Part shown: positions 7,539 to 16,098 of the stretch, piece after piece | Layout: every line of letters begins with the position of its first letter | How positions within the stretch are numbered: position 1 is the stretch's first letter | NCBI GenBank assembly: GCA_035510605.1 | Contig: DATKGW010000009.1 | Span: 1 to 28,198, forward strand | Length of the DNA: 28,198 nucleotides | Direction: 5' to 3' | Source: DATKGW01 sp035510605 | Lineage (GTDB): Bacteria; Patescibacteriota; Saccharimonadia; Saccharimonadales; CAIOMD01 | The notes under the pieces: generated by a model | Database searches by the model: none | Told to the model about the DNA's origin: nothing | The model's input: the letters and a program-made list of their open reading frames with translations, nothing else | Translations under genes and position numbers: made by a program

Positions 7539-7617
7539 AAATCGCGCGAAAGCGACTTTAAAACAAAAATTTCCAAAACAGACATTTAGAGTCGCCGGGT
7601 GGGCCCGCGCGATTTTT
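7539..7617 (+). terminator. Long two-tier hairpin after ligA
   Basis: A perfect 10-bp outer stem AAATCGCGCG (7539-7548) / CGCGCGATTT (7606-7615) ends in TTTTT. Inside it a second stem GCGACT (7552-7557) / AGTCGC (7590-7595) encloses an A-rich loop of 32 nt. It probably terminates the ligA operon; the size and A-rich loop are unusual for a plain terminator, and a small RNA is possible. Confidence 0.7.
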
Positions 7618-7649
7618 AATTTGATACACTATTAAAGGAACCTTGAAGA

Positions 7650-7725
7650 GGGGTGTTAGCTTAGTTGGTAAAGCGCAGCATTCGCATTGCTGAGACCACC
7701 GGTTCGAATCCGGTACACTCCACCA
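7650..7725 (+). tRNA. tRNA-Ala (anticodon CGC)
   Basis: Acceptor GGGGTGT/ACACTCC with the G3:U70 identity pair of alanine tRNA, discriminator A and encoded CCA. Anticodon stem-loop CAGCA-TTCGCAT-TGCTG gives CGC. T arm CCGGTTCGAATCCGG. Length 76 nt. Confidence 0.92.
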
Positions 7726-7757
7726 TCCTACTTCGCCAAAGCTTCGTAGGATTTCGG

Positions 7758-7833
7758 GGGGATATAACTCAGCGGCTAGAGTGTTTGCATCACACGCAAG
7801 AAGTCGCAGGTTCGAATCCTGCTATCCCCACCA
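7758..7833 (+). tRNA. tRNA-Val (anticodon CAC)
   Basis: Acceptor GGGGATA/TATCCCC, discriminator A, encoded CCA. Anticodon stem-loop TTTGC-ATCACAC-GCAAG gives CAC. T arm GCAGGTTCGAATCCTGC. It is 32 nt after tRNA-Ala(CGC), so they probably form one transcript. Confidence 0.92.
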
Positions 7834-7845
7834 AAGGTAAATTTT

Positions 7846-8265
7846 ATGGAAAATGAACCAAATAGCGAGTTTAATCTACTGTCTGCACCTATAGATTTAG
7901 ATTTGGGTGATGATTTTAAAAATGCAGTGTTCGAAAGTTTTAGGGCGGATGAAAGCATAGTTAGTTTATATGATGCGGTAAAATCGGTGCTTGGCCAAAC
8001 GGTCGTCCCTATGCCAGAAAAGAGTATTCCAGATGAAGAAGTTGTAAAAAAGACGCAGCAAGCGGCAACAAAGTTGCTTAGCAGAAGAACTAATAAAGTT
8101 AATAAAATATTTGGGCTTGAAACGGTTACTAAACAGGCAATTGCAGATGCACTAAAAGCAGAACATCCAGAAATCGCTGAAAACATTGACTCTGTACTGT
8201 TTGATATAGAAATGAAGCGGCAACAAATTCAAGATAGTGAAAACCAAGCATCAACTACCTTTTAA
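7846..8265 (+). CDS. Hypothetical cytoplasmic helical protein
   Basis: 139 residues, not recognised. Acidic, no membrane segment, predicted mostly helical, with a Lys/Arg-rich centre (KKTQQAATKLLSRRTNKVNKI) and a C-terminal amphipathic stretch. It begins 12 nt after tRNA-Val with only a weak AAAGG before the ATG and may be read from the tRNA promoter. Its end overlaps the convergent sensor kinase by 4 nt. Base and codon use resemble its neighbours, so it is likely a real gene, but no function can be offered. Confidence 0.6.
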   Translation: MENEPNSEFNLLSAPIDLDLGDDFKNAVFESFRADESIVSLYDAVKSVLGQTVVPMPEKSIPDEEVVKKTQQAATKLLSRRTNKVNKIFGLETVTKQAIADALKAEHPEIAENIDSVLFDIEMKRQQIQDSENQASTTF

Positions 8266-10493
8266 GAAATGGCTACTTTTTCGCTAGCTTTTTCAATGGG
8301 TAACTTGATAGTAAACGTGCTGCCCATATTAACCTCGGATTGTTCCAAATACAAATCCCCTCCCATTTTTTGGGCTAACAAACGGGAAATATATAAACCT
8401 AGCCCGGTGCCTTTGCTTCCATCTTGAGTGAACAGACTTTCACCAACTTGTTGAAATTTGTGAAATAAAAGACCCTGCAATTCTTCTGGTATACCTTCGC
8501 CTTCATCAGTTACGGTAATCATTAGCTGATCTTCATCTAAATAACCGTCTACCAAAACCGTGCCTCCAGATTGAGTAAACCTCAACGCATTATCGATTAG
8601 GTTGTAGAGGATTTGCTTAAAGCGTTCTACGTCAACCATAACCATTGGCAGGATGTCGCTATTTAAATTATCACTAACTTTGAGCGTGACACCGACTTTT
8701 CTAGCGTTTTGAGTCAGATCATTTTGGACAATTTTGGCTACTTCGCTAGCTGATGTTGGCCGAATATCGAAACTGACTCTGTCCAGCTCAAGGCTAGACA
8801 TATCCAAAAAGTTGCTAACTATGTCAACCAATCTTACGCTAGAGGAATATACATCATCAACGAGTTGATGAACTGCAGGATCCTTCAATAGATTGGTATG
8901 GTATTCCAGTAAATTTAAAGCGTTACCTCTAATTGTCGTTAGGGGTGTACGGAGTTCTTGGGAGGCAATAGAAAAGAATTCGTCCTTGGAACGGTTTAAG
9001 ATCTTTGCTTCAGTAATATCCTGTATTAAAACGACAATGCCAATACAAGAGCTATTATCATCTTTGACTAAAATAGGTGCTAGTAAAAACTGGTAATAGC
9101 GACCATTAATCATAAGCTCGTCAACTGTGAGCCGACTTTTTTCGGTTGCTGAATTTTTAAGGTATTCATCAAAGTTAATATTTTGGGTAATTAATAGTCG
9201 CTTTAGAACATCAAGGTAGGATTCTTCCGTTCCAGAACTTAATACTTTTCTTGCAATAGAGTTGGTCAAGATAACATGGTCTGATGAATCAGTCATTAAG
9301 TAACCTAGCGGTAAACTATCTATGGATGCGGATAAATCAGCCTTTGCGCCAATTAATTCTTTAGTCCTGTCCTCAACTTTCTTTTCGACGCTGGCCTTTT
9401 CTTTCATTAATAACTGGATTAGCCGCTTATTTTCGGTTACATCTCGCATTAGCAAGACGTAGCCAATCGGTGCACCATTTTTATCCTTCATAGTTGATGC
9501 ATTAATTGATACATCAATTTTCTGCAGATTAGGCCGCACAAGCTGCGATTCATAGTTTTTTACAAAACTCGACGAAGAAAGTTGCTCGAACAACTCACTT
9601 AGCTCTAATGGTAAACTCTGGAAGTGCAGCCCAATTAATTCACTCTCTTTTTTACCGGTAATTTCTAAAATTGCCTCATCAACAATTACAACTTTCTTGT
9701 TGTAGTCGAAAACAATTAAAAGATCTGCCATGGTTCTAATAATGTTGTCGACAGCCTTAGCGGGCGTGATTACTAATAAATCATGTTTTACTATAGCGTA
9801 AGCTACAATAATCGCCGAGATTGAAGTTACAAAAGACGATTCAGATATAAAATTTTTACCAAAAAAAGAAGGTATAATTTCGACAGCAAATGAATAAATT
9901 AGAGGGGTAGCTACAGCGACAATCAGTAATCTAGCCTGAGACATTTCTTTAAACGATTTTCTGTTTTTGGAATTTATATAGAATTTAAAACTTAAAACCA
10001 GACTGAATACAACGTAAATTAACTCAAGTGTCATATCTAAAGCGAATAAGCTTCCTGGGGTACCATAATAGGTGCCATTGGTTAATACGTAACCTTTCAC
10101 AAAAATCTGCGTTATAAAACTATGCAGTGTAATCATCAATAAAAACGGGGCGCTAATTAAAAATATAAACAGCTTATTTTTAATGTGATGTTTAGTAAAT
10201 TCTAAAAAGAAATAGAGCAAAAATACACAAGCAAAATATGATGCATATGTTGATACATCATCGCCAATTTCAGCCATCAATCTAGAGTTGGCTATAGAAA
10301 AGATAAAATCACCTGCGCACCAAACAACTAAAGTCGATGTTACTATTATATATAATCTGCTTAATTTTTCTTTTGGGTTTAAGTAAAAAATATACAGCCC
10401 AAGTATGATATTGGATACAAGGCCTATTATTGTTAGTAATTCGTGTAAGTTCATTTGTATGGTTTGCTTACGTACCAGTTTCTCTTTATACAT
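8262..10493 (-). CDS. Multi-pass PAS sensor histidine kinase with Gln at the phospho-acceptor position
   Basis: 743 residues. The N-terminus has about seven membrane helices (residues 15-245) resembling the 7TM sensor of HisKA_7TM proteins. Two PAS domains follow (about 250-355 and 385-500), with a short coiled coil between them (KEKASVEKKVEDRTKEL), then the dimerisation helix and a C-terminal HATPase. The ATPase looks complete: N box LIDNALRF, G1 DEGEGIPEE, F box LFHKFQQ, G2 GSKGTGLGLYIS. The H box reads IASQELRTPLTTIRG: the invariant His is Gln (residue 512, codon CAA at 8960-8958). Canonical autophosphorylation should be impossible unless another residue is used. No response regulator is encoded nearby. 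The start is ATG 10493 or ATG 10454; neither has a good Shine-Dalgarno. Confidence 0.88.
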   Translation of the reverse strand: MYKEKLVRKQTIQMNLHELLTIIGLVSNIILGLYIFYLNPKEKLSRLYIIVTSTLVVWCAGDFIFSIANSRLMAEIGDDVSTYASYFACVFLLYFFLEFTKHHIKNKLFIFLISAPFLLMITLHSFITQIFVKGYVLTNGTYYGTPGSLFALDMTLELIYVVFSLVLSFKFYINSKNRKSFKEMSQARLLIVAVATPLIYSFAVEIIPSFFGKNFISESSFVTSISAIIVAYAIVKHDLLVITPAKAVDNIIRTMADLLIVFDYNKKVVIVDEAILEITGKKESELIGLHFQSLPLELSELFEQLSSSSFVKNYESQLVRPNLQKIDVSINASTMKDKNGAPIGYVLLMRDVTENKRLIQLLMKEKASVEKKVEDRTKELIGAKADLSASIDSLPLGYLMTDSSDHVILTNSIARKVLSSGTEESYLDVLKRLLITQNINFDEYLKNSATEKSRLTVDELMINGRYYQFLLAPILVKDDNSSCIGIVVLIQDITEAKILNRSKDEFFSIASQELRTPLTTIRGNALNLLEYHTNLLKDPAVHQLVDDVYSSSVRLVDIVSNFLDMSSLELDRVSFDIRPTSASEVAKIVQNDLTQNARKVGVTLKVSDNLNSDILPMVMVDVERFKQILYNLIDNALRFTQSGGTVLVDGYLDEDQLMITVTDEGEGIPEELQGLLFHKFQQVGESLFTQDGSKGTGLGLYISRLLAQKMGGDLYLEQSEVNMGSTFTIKLPIEKASEKVAIS

Positions 10494-10604
10494 TGTAAGC
10501 CATTAGCGCTATATAAAACCATAAACTTTGTGTTATATCTTGTGCAGGTACTCACCTACAACTTGAACTAGAGCAGATAGCTGGTATTATAAATGAGTCA
10601 ACTT

Positions 10605-10681
10605 GGGGTGTTAGCTCAGTTGGCTAGAGCGCTACGCTGGCAGCGTAGAGGCCACCGGTTCGAGCCCGGTACACTCCACCA
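10605..10681 (+). tRNA. tRNA-Ala (anticodon GGC)
   Basis: Acceptor GGGGTGT/ACACTCC with G3:U70, discriminator A, encoded CCA. Anticodon stem-loop CTACG-CTGGCAG-CGTAG gives GGC. T arm CCGGTTCGAGCCCGG. Length 77 nt. Acceptor stem is identical to that of tRNA-Ala(CGC) at 7650, so they look like paralogues. Confidence 0.93.
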
Positions 10682-10697
10682 TTAATTTTGAATCTAT

Positions 10698-11168
10698 ATG
10701 AAAATCATAGTTGCCACAGAAGAAGATTTTAAAGAGGTACAAAATCTCTTTTATCTTTTGTTCAAAAAAGAAGTTGTATACCAGCCAACACTAGATATCA
10801 GCCTACCTTATAAAAATTCAAAACAAGGCGTAGGTTATATAAAAAAGGCACTCAAAAATCCAAAGTATATTACTTTATTAGCTATTATGGACAAAAAAAT
10901 TGTTGGATTTCTTATTGGCGAATTTGAAGGAGATATAAAATTCAGAATCAATATTACTCGAGTAACTTTGAATGACTTATTTGTGATGCAAAATTATCGA
11001 AACAAAGGGATCGGTTCTGCTTTAGTGAGAAGATTCCAAGAGTGGGCTAAAAGTAAAGAGGCAAACGACATCGGGGTATTTGCATTTAAAGGTAATGAAA
11101 GAGGTATTGATTTTTATAAAAATTCCGGCTTTAAAGACTACGGCATAACACTAGAAAAACTAATATAG
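10698..11168 (+). CDS. GNAT family N-acetyltransferase
   Basis: 156 residues covering one GNAT domain. Motif A, the acetyl-CoA pyrophosphate loop, is visible as LNDLFVMQNYRNKGIGSALV (about residues 94-113; QNYRNKGIG fits Q/RxxGxG/A), and motif B is GIDFYKNSGFKDYG near the C-terminus. The N-terminus (IIVATEEDFKEVQNLF) is the usual first strand and helix. Acceptor unknown. It lies 16 nt after tRNA-Ala and is followed 39 nt later by the MurF-like gene, which has its own -10 box. Lower GC than the core genes to the right, possibly an acquired gene. Confidence 0.85.
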   Translation: MKIIVATEEDFKEVQNLFYLLFKKEVVYQPTLDISLPYKNSKQGVGYIKKALKNPKYITLLAIMDKKIVGFLIGEFEGDIKFRINITRVTLNDLFVMQNYRNKGIGSALVRRFQEWAKSKEANDIGVFAFKGNERGIDFYKNSGFKDYGITLEKLI

Positions 11169-11192
11169 GCTGCCGTAAATGCCGCATTAAGT

Positions 11193-11198
11193 TACAAT
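11193..11198 (+). promoter_or_regulatory. -10 box TACAAT, near-leaderless start of the MurF-like gene
   Basis: The box ends 10 nt before the ATG at 11208, predicting a leader of about 3 nt. No Shine-Dalgarno of ordinary strength; AAAGAG is too close to the ATG. Confidence 0.45.
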
Positions 11199-11207
11199 TA
11201 AAGAGTA

Positions 11208-12485
11208 ATGACAAACTTAATAAAAAACCTACTTACAAAAATCTTTTGCGTTCAGATGCAAAAGATAATTGCCAAAAACAATCTAAAAATTGTAGCCGTT
11301 GCCGGCAGTGTTGGCAAAACCACTACCAAATTAGCCATTACAACTGTTTTGGCAGAATCTTTACGGGTGCAGTTCCAAGAAGGCAATTACAATACGCCAA
11401 TCAGCATACCATTTATTTTTATCGGTAGAGAGATGCCGACCTTATACAATCCATTCGCATGGGTATGGGCATGGCTGCAAGGCCAAAAAGTTTTGCATAG
11501 CCAATATCCGTATGATGTTGCTGTCATGGAGCTTGGAGTAGATGCCCCGGGCGATATGACTGTCTTTAAAAAGTTGATTCATCCATCTATTAGTGTTGTA
11601 ACGGCTATTAGCGAAGAACATATGGAATTTTTTGAATCCGTTGATGCCGTTGCTGCCGAAGAACTTACAATCTCACAATTTAGTGATTCGTTATTGGTAA
11701 ATGCCGATGATATTAATGACAAATATTTAGAAAAATATATCCCGGCAGATAGAGAAATTCATTCGTACGGGTTTGGCCATGCAGAATATAAAATTTCGGC
11801 CCAACAAGATGGAGCGGGCTATTCAATCAGCATGAACATTGGTGATGGCAACTCAATCAAGGCAACTGTTCATACTCCAGCCAAGCATATTATTAAATCA
11901 ATCGCTGCCGCTTTAGCAGTGGCAGATATTGTGGAACTTAAGCCCGCCGAAATCGAATCGGGAATTAATAAGGTTAAAACTTTTGCTGGCCGTATGCAGT
12001 TACTCAAAGGAATAAAAAATTCGACAATAATAGACGATACGTATAATTCCAGCCCGATTGCCGCCGAAGCAGCTCTAATTACTTTATATGATTTTAAAGC
12101 TCCTCAGCACATTGCAATTTTGGGAATGATGAATGAGCTGGGCGACTATTCCAAGGCAGATCATGAACGAATCGGCAATTTATGTGACCCTGCAAAATTG
12201 GATTTACTGGTCACGATTGGCCGAGATGCCAATAATTATCTGGCAACCGCTGCCGAAGCAAAAGGTTGCAAGGTTATAAGGGCTGATGGTCCAATCCAAG
12301 CTGGCAAAACTGTTAGTAAAGAATTAAAAGACGGAGCAGTGATTCTAGCCAAAGGCTCTCAAAACGGAGTCTTCGCCGAAGAAGCCGTAAAACTTCTCTT
12401 AAATGTTCCAGCTGACAGTGCAAAATTAGTCCGCCAAAATGCTTTTTGGCTCAATAAAAAACACCGCCTTATTAAAAGCACTTAA
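11208..12485 (+). CDS. murF: Mur ligase family protein, MurF-like
   Basis: 425 residues. ATP-binding P-loop GSVGKTTTK at residues about 33-41, central domain with ELGVDAPGDM (the acidic metal site) and ISEEHMEFF, and the MurF-type IIDDTYNSSPIAAEAAL (matching the DDSYNANP signature) at the start of the C-terminal domain, followed by AILGMMNELGDYSKADHERIG. MurF adds D-Ala-D-Ala to UDP-MurNAc-tripeptide, a cytoplasmic step of peptidoglycan synthesis. It is short at the N-terminus: the UDP-binding domain I of classical MurF (about 80 residues before the P-loop) is reduced to about 25 residues. It could therefore be a MurF-like ligase of other substrate, such as MurT or cyanophycin-type relatives. 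I prefer MurF-like with moderate certainty. Confidence 0.75.
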   Translation: MTNLIKNLLTKIFCVQMQKIIAKNNLKIVAVAGSVGKTTTKLAITTVLAESLRVQFQEGNYNTPISIPFIFIGREMPTLYNPFAWVWAWLQGQKVLHSQYPYDVAVMELGVDAPGDMTVFKKLIHPSISVVTAISEEHMEFFESVDAVAAEELTISQFSDSLLVNADDINDKYLEKYIPADREIHSYGFGHAEYKISAQQDGAGYSISMNIGDGNSIKATVHTPAKHIIKSIAAALAVADIVELKPAEIESGINKVKTFAGRMQLLKGIKNSTIIDDTYNSSPIAAEAALITLYDFKAPQHIAILGMMNELGDYSKADHERIGNLCDPAKLDLLVTIGRDANNYLATAAEAKGCKVIRADGPIQAGKTVSKELKDGAVILAKGSQNGVFAEEAVKLLLNVPADSAKLVRQNAFWLNKKHRLIKST

Positions 12486-12510
12486 CGCATCTTGATTATC
12501 ACCGTATAAT
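12482..12510 (+). promoter_or_regulatory. Promoter of leuS, near-leaderless
   Basis: TATAAT at 12505-12510 with TTAACG at 12482-12487, 17-bp spacer. The -10 ends 9 nt before the ATG, predicting a leader of about 2 nt; no Shine-Dalgarno present. Confidence 0.6.
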
Positions 12511-12518
12511 TAGTTGCA

Positions 12519-15413
12519 ATGAAGCGTTACAACCCAAAAGAACTGGAACCCAATTGGCAAAAAACCTGGGCAGATAGCGATTTGTACAAAGCCGTAGAAG
12601 ACAAAACCAAGCCAAAGCGCTATGTGTTGGAGTATTTCCCATACCCTAGTGGCGCCACAATGCACGTTGGCCATGCCCGCAATTACACAATCGGCGATGC
12701 TGTTGCCAGATTTTACAGGATGAGTGGCAACAATGTTTTACATCCGATGGGCTGGGATGCTTTTGGCCTGCCAGCTGAAAATTACGCCATTAAAAATAAC
12801 ATTAGCCCCAAAGTTGCCATAAAAGAAAATACTTCCAAGTTTAAGCAACAACTTATACAGCTCGGTATCAGCTATGATTGGTCGCGCGAAATTAATAGCA
12901 GCGATCCCAAATATTACAAGTGGACGCAGTGGTTTTTTAAATTACTATTCGAACGAGGACTCGCTTACCAGGATGAAAGTTTGCAGTGGTGGTGCGATTT
13001 CGATAAAACAGTACTGGCCAACGAACAAGTCGAAAACGGCCGCTGTTGGCGCTGTGGCAATATTGTTACCAAAAAACCGCTTAAGCAGTGGTTCTTTAAG
13101 ATCACCGATTACGCCGATCGCCTAACCGACGACCTTGAAAATCTTGACTGGAGTGATGCCATCAAATCCATGCAGCGCAACTGGATAGGCAAGAGCATTG
13201 GCGCCGAAGTTGAATTTAAAATCGATGGCACTAAACACGCAATCACAGTCTTTACAACTCGCCCTGATACGCTTTTTGGTGCCACCTTTATGGTTTTAGC
13301 TCCTGAGCATCCGTTGGTCCAATCACTCACAACCAAAGATCATGAAAAAGAAGTAGAGCAGTATATAAAGCAAGCCGAATCCAAGACCGATATCGCCCGT
13401 ATGGAAACCGAACGCGAAAAAACTGGCGTCTTTATCGGCTCTTATGCTATAAACCCGATAAATAACGAGAAGATTCCAATCTGGATTGCCGACTATGTGC
13501 TGATGGGCTACGGCACTGGAGCAATTATGGCTGTTCCGGCTCACGACGAGCGCGATTATGCATTCGCCAAAAAGTTCGGCATAGAAATAAAAGAGGTCGT
13601 TTTGCCACATAGAGTAGATGTTAAAAATCCACCAAAAACCGGCAAAGAAGTTGGCGAGAGGCGCGGGATTCATGGTATTGTTTATGATCCTAAAACCGAT
13701 AAATATCTTTGCGTGCAGTGGAGAGAATTCCCCTGGACAGCCTTTATTGTTGGTGGGGTCGAAGATGAGGATAATGGTGATGTCGTAGAAGCCGCTAAAC
13801 GCGAAATTTATGAGGAAACCGGCTATAAAAACCTAAAATTTGAAAGAGTTTTAGGCAGCCAGGTAATTTCAGAATATTATGCTGCTCATAAAGATGTAAA
13901 CCGCAAGGCCTACGTAAATGCGGTTTTGTTTACGCTCGAAAATGATCAAAGGGATATCCCGTCAAAAGAAGAACAAGCCAAGCACGATCCTGTGTGGTTA
14001 AGTCGCAGTGAAATTACCAAAGAACGTATGACATGTGCCGAGCTTGACCTTTGGCTAGATAGAATTGACGGTAAAGAAATAGTTTATACCGGTGACGGCT
14101 TGTTGGTTAATTCTGCAAAATATGATGGTTTGGAATCCAGTGAAGCTCGTGAAAAAATCGTAGCCGCTCTTGAGAAGCAGAAACTAGGCCGAGCAAAAGT
14201 AAATTATAGAATCCGTGATTGGCTAATCAGCCGCCAGCGCTACTGGGGCGCCCCGATTCCGATTATTCATTGCCCGGATCACGGCCCGATATCCGTACCT
14301 GACGACCAATTACCAGTAGAGCTCCCGGATGTTAAAAGTTACCAGCCAAAAGGTAGCGGTACAAGTGTGCTGGCCGATGTATCTGAGTGGGTCAATACGA
14401 CTTGTCCCAATTGTGGTAAACCTGCCAAGCGCGATACCGACACTATGGATGGTTTTGCCTGTAGCAGCTGGTACTTCTTGCGATTCGCCGATCCGCATAA
14501 TGACAAAGAACCTTTTGATAAAACCAAAGCCGCTTATTGGCTGCCGGTCGATGATTATATCGGCGGGGCAGAGCATGCCGTGATGCATCTGTTATATGCC
14601 CGTTTTTGGACAAAAGTTATGCACGACGCTAAATTAATCGATTTTGACGAACCGTTTAAAGCTTTGCGCAACCAAGGCATGATTATAGCACCTGACGGCC
14701 GTAAAATGAGCAAGAGTTATAACAACACAATCATGCCAGATGAGTTAATCGAGCAAGGTTATGGTGCTGATTCAGTCCGCTTAATGGAATTATTCATTGG
14801 CCCATGGGATCAAGATGCCAACTGGAGTGTCGAGGGCCTTGGCGGTTGCCACCACTTTTTACAACGGGTTTGGACGATTACTCAAAAATACTTAGAATCT
14901 ACCAAGAAAGATGATGACCCCAGCCAAGAAGGTGAGCTTTTAGTTGCAACCCACAAAGCAATTAAAAAAGTTTCTGAAGATTTGCGGCACATGAGCTTTA
15001 ACACCGCTATTGCGGCCATGATGGAATTTACCAATGAGCTTTACAAGCTAGAGGCCAAGCATGGTTTTACGCCGGTAAAGACCTGGGATTTTGCACTAAA
15101 ATCATTGATGCAGTTGCTGGCCCCATTTGCTCCGCATATTACCGAGGAATTATGGCGCGAACTTGGTCAAAAAGAATCAATTCACCTGAGCCTCTGGCCA
15201 GTTCACGACGAAATATATCTGGTAAAGGAAACCGTAAAAATTGCCGTACAGGTTAACGGCAAATTGCGCGGCGAAATAGAGGTGTTAAACGGTGCCGAAC
15301 AAGAGGTAATAGAGGCAGAAGCTAAGACACACCAAAACGTCACCAACTATTTAAGCGGCGACGTTAAAAAAGTTATTTACGTTGCAAACAAATTAATTAA
15401 TTTTGTTATTTGA
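12519..15413 (+). CDS. leuS: Leucyl-tRNA synthetase with a Nudix domain inserted in the CP1 editing domain
   Basis: 964 residues, about 100 more than E. coli LeuRS. Class I landmarks: HVGH (residues 49-52), KMSKS (729-733), CP1 threonine-rich TTRPDTLFG and GTGAIMAVPAHDERDYAF, a CxxC pair near 168 and a CPNC near 630, then an anticodon-binding domain and the usual C-terminal KLRGEIEV region. Directly after AFAKKFGIEIKEVV, where normal LeuRS has a short loop before YTGDGLLVNS, lies an extra domain of about 155 residues (about 360-515). It contains GGVEDEDNGDVVEAA (about 412-426) and REIYEETGY, the metal-binding core of a Nudix box; the spacing from GG to REIYEE is one residue longer than consensus and the upstream Glu is absent. 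CP1 normally hydrolyses mischarged tRNA; the Nudix domain may sense or hydrolyse a nucleotide. No frameshift is seen. Confidence 0.95.
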   Translation: MKRYNPKELEPNWQKTWADSDLYKAVEDKTKPKRYVLEYFPYPSGATMHVGHARNYTIGDAVARFYRMSGNNVLHPMGWDAFGLPAENYAIKNNISPKVAIKENTSKFKQQLIQLGISYDWSREINSSDPKYYKWTQWFFKLLFERGLAYQDESLQWWCDFDKTVLANEQVENGRCWRCGNIVTKKPLKQWFFKITDYADRLTDDLENLDWSDAIKSMQRNWIGKSIGAEVEFKIDGTKHAITVFTTRPDTLFGATFMVLAPEHPLVQSLTTKDHEKEVEQYIKQAESKTDIARMETEREKTGVFIGSYAINPINNEKIPIWIADYVLMGYGTGAIMAVPAHDERDYAFAKKFGIEIKEVVLPHRVDVKNPPKTGKEVGERRGIHGIVYDPKTDKYLCVQWREFPWTAFIVGGVEDEDNGDVVEAAKREIYEETGYKNLKFERVLGSQVISEYYAAHKDVNRKAYVNAVLFTLENDQRDIPSKEEQAKHDPVWLSRSEITKERMTCAELDLWLDRIDGKEIVYTGDGLLVNSAKYDGLESSEAREKIVAALEKQKLGRAKVNYRIRDWLISRQRYWGAPIPIIHCPDHGPISVPDDQLPVELPDVKSYQPKGSGTSVLADVSEWVNTTCPNCGKPAKRDTDTMDGFACSSWYFLRFADPHNDKEPFDKTKAAYWLPVDDYIGGAEHAVMHLLYARFWTKVMHDAKLIDFDEPFKALRNQGMIIAPDGRKMSKSYNNTIMPDELIEQGYGADSVRLMELFIGPWDQDANWSVEGLGGCHHFLQRVWTITQKYLESTKKDDDPSQEGELLVATHKAIKKVSEDLRHMSFNTAIAAMMEFTNELYKLEAKHGFTPVKTWDFALKSLMQLLAPFAPHITEELWRELGQKESIHLSLWPVHDEIYLVKETVKIAVQVNGKLRGEIEVLNGAEQEVIEAEAKTHQNVTNYLSGDVKKVIYVANKLINFVI

Positions 15414-15956
15414 AATCGAAGTATCATTAATAACAGGTAATACAACTGTGTCACTTGGTTCTAACGCCCTTTCGTTTAAATAAGAGTTAGCTTTAATTGC
15501 TTCAATTATTTCCATAATACGGCGTGTATCATATTTCTGATCTATGTTAAGTTTTTCAGCAATACCCCATAAGGTATCACCAACTTTTGCCGTATACGTA
15601 CCTGAGGTTGGTATATTAGCCTCGTTAGACTTACGCTGTGTATTAGTTTGCTCTGTTTTGCCATGATTAACACTCGAACCTGAACTATATTGATGATTTG
15701 CCAGTACATCACCGGATACTAAACCTAATGCAATGGCACCTGTACCGATTAATGCGGTACCACCGATTTTAAATTTCTTCAACCAGTTGTGGGTGCGTAA
15801 CCTATTATTTACGCTATGTAATCTTTCATCCGTAACAGGTGTAATACCTAGCCTGTCATGAGCACTGGTATAACCTGGGTAATCGTGTTCGGCAACTACA
15901 CCAGTAGTCGGCGTAGGTTTGCGCAAGGTTCTATAGTCGTGTTCCATATTTGTCAT
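15393..15956 (-). CDS. Membrane-anchored LysM-domain protein
   Basis: 187 residues. A hydrophilic cytoplasmic N-terminus of about 60 residues, one membrane helix (about 65-90, FKIGGTALIGTGAIALGLV), a Ser/Asn/Thr linker, then a C-terminal LysM domain (about 118-178) beginning with the usual YTAKVGDTLWGIAEKLNI and ending PSDTVVLPV. LysM binds GlcNAc-containing glycans, so the protein probably tethers the envelope to peptidoglycan. The LysM carries an insertion (QKYDTRRIMEIIEAIKAN) as in YgaU-like versions. It converges on leuS with a 21-nt overlap of the ends. Start ATG is fixed by a strong promoter 10 nt upstream; a second ATG three codons later is possible. Confidence 0.85.
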   Translation of the reverse strand: MTNMEHDYRTLRKPTPTTGVVAEHDYPGYTSAHDRLGITPVTDERLHSVNNRLRTHNWLKKFKIGGTALIGTGAIALGLVSGDVLANHQYSSGSSVNHGKTEQTNTQRKSNEANIPTSGTYTAKVGDTLWGIAEKLNIDQKYDTRRIMEIIEAIKANSYLNERALEPSDTVVLPVINDTSISNNKIN

Positions 15957-15965
15957 AATGTGGTT

Positions 15966-15994
15966 ATAATAGCATAAGCATTACAGAATGTCAA
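15966..15994 (-). promoter_or_regulatory. Strong promoter of the LysM gene, near-leaderless
   Basis: On the minus strand: TTGACA (15994-15989), 17-bp spacer, TATTAT (15971-15966). The -10 ends 10 nt before the ATG at 15956, so the leader is about 3 nt. This is the best-matched promoter in the window and the clearest leaderless case because both boxes fix the start point. Confidence 0.8.
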
Positions 15995-16019
15995 TAATAA
16001 TTTGTAATATAAGAGGTGC

Positions 16020-16049
16020 TTGAGTTTTAAGTCATCTAATTGTTATAAT
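16020..16049 (+). promoter_or_regulatory. Promoter of the rpmF-nusB-rnc operon
   Basis: TTGAGT (16020-16025), 18-bp spacer, extended -10 TGTTATAAT with TATAAT at 16044-16049. Predicted start near 16056 leaves a leader of about 43 nt with a Shine-Dalgarno AAGGAG before rpmF. It is divergent from the LysM promoter. Confidence 0.7.
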
Positions 16050-16098
16050 GAAGCAGATTTAGCAATAGTTAATCAATAACTTTTAAGGAGTTAGTACC

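Noticed and set aside
7665..7856. Open frame of 63 codons on the plus strand
   Set aside because: It runs through tRNA-Ala(CGC) and tRNA-Val(CAC), both of which fold perfectly.
13323..13673. Minus-strand frames inside leuS and ligA
   Set aside because: They overlap strongly conserved coding sequence and have no recognisable product or start signals.
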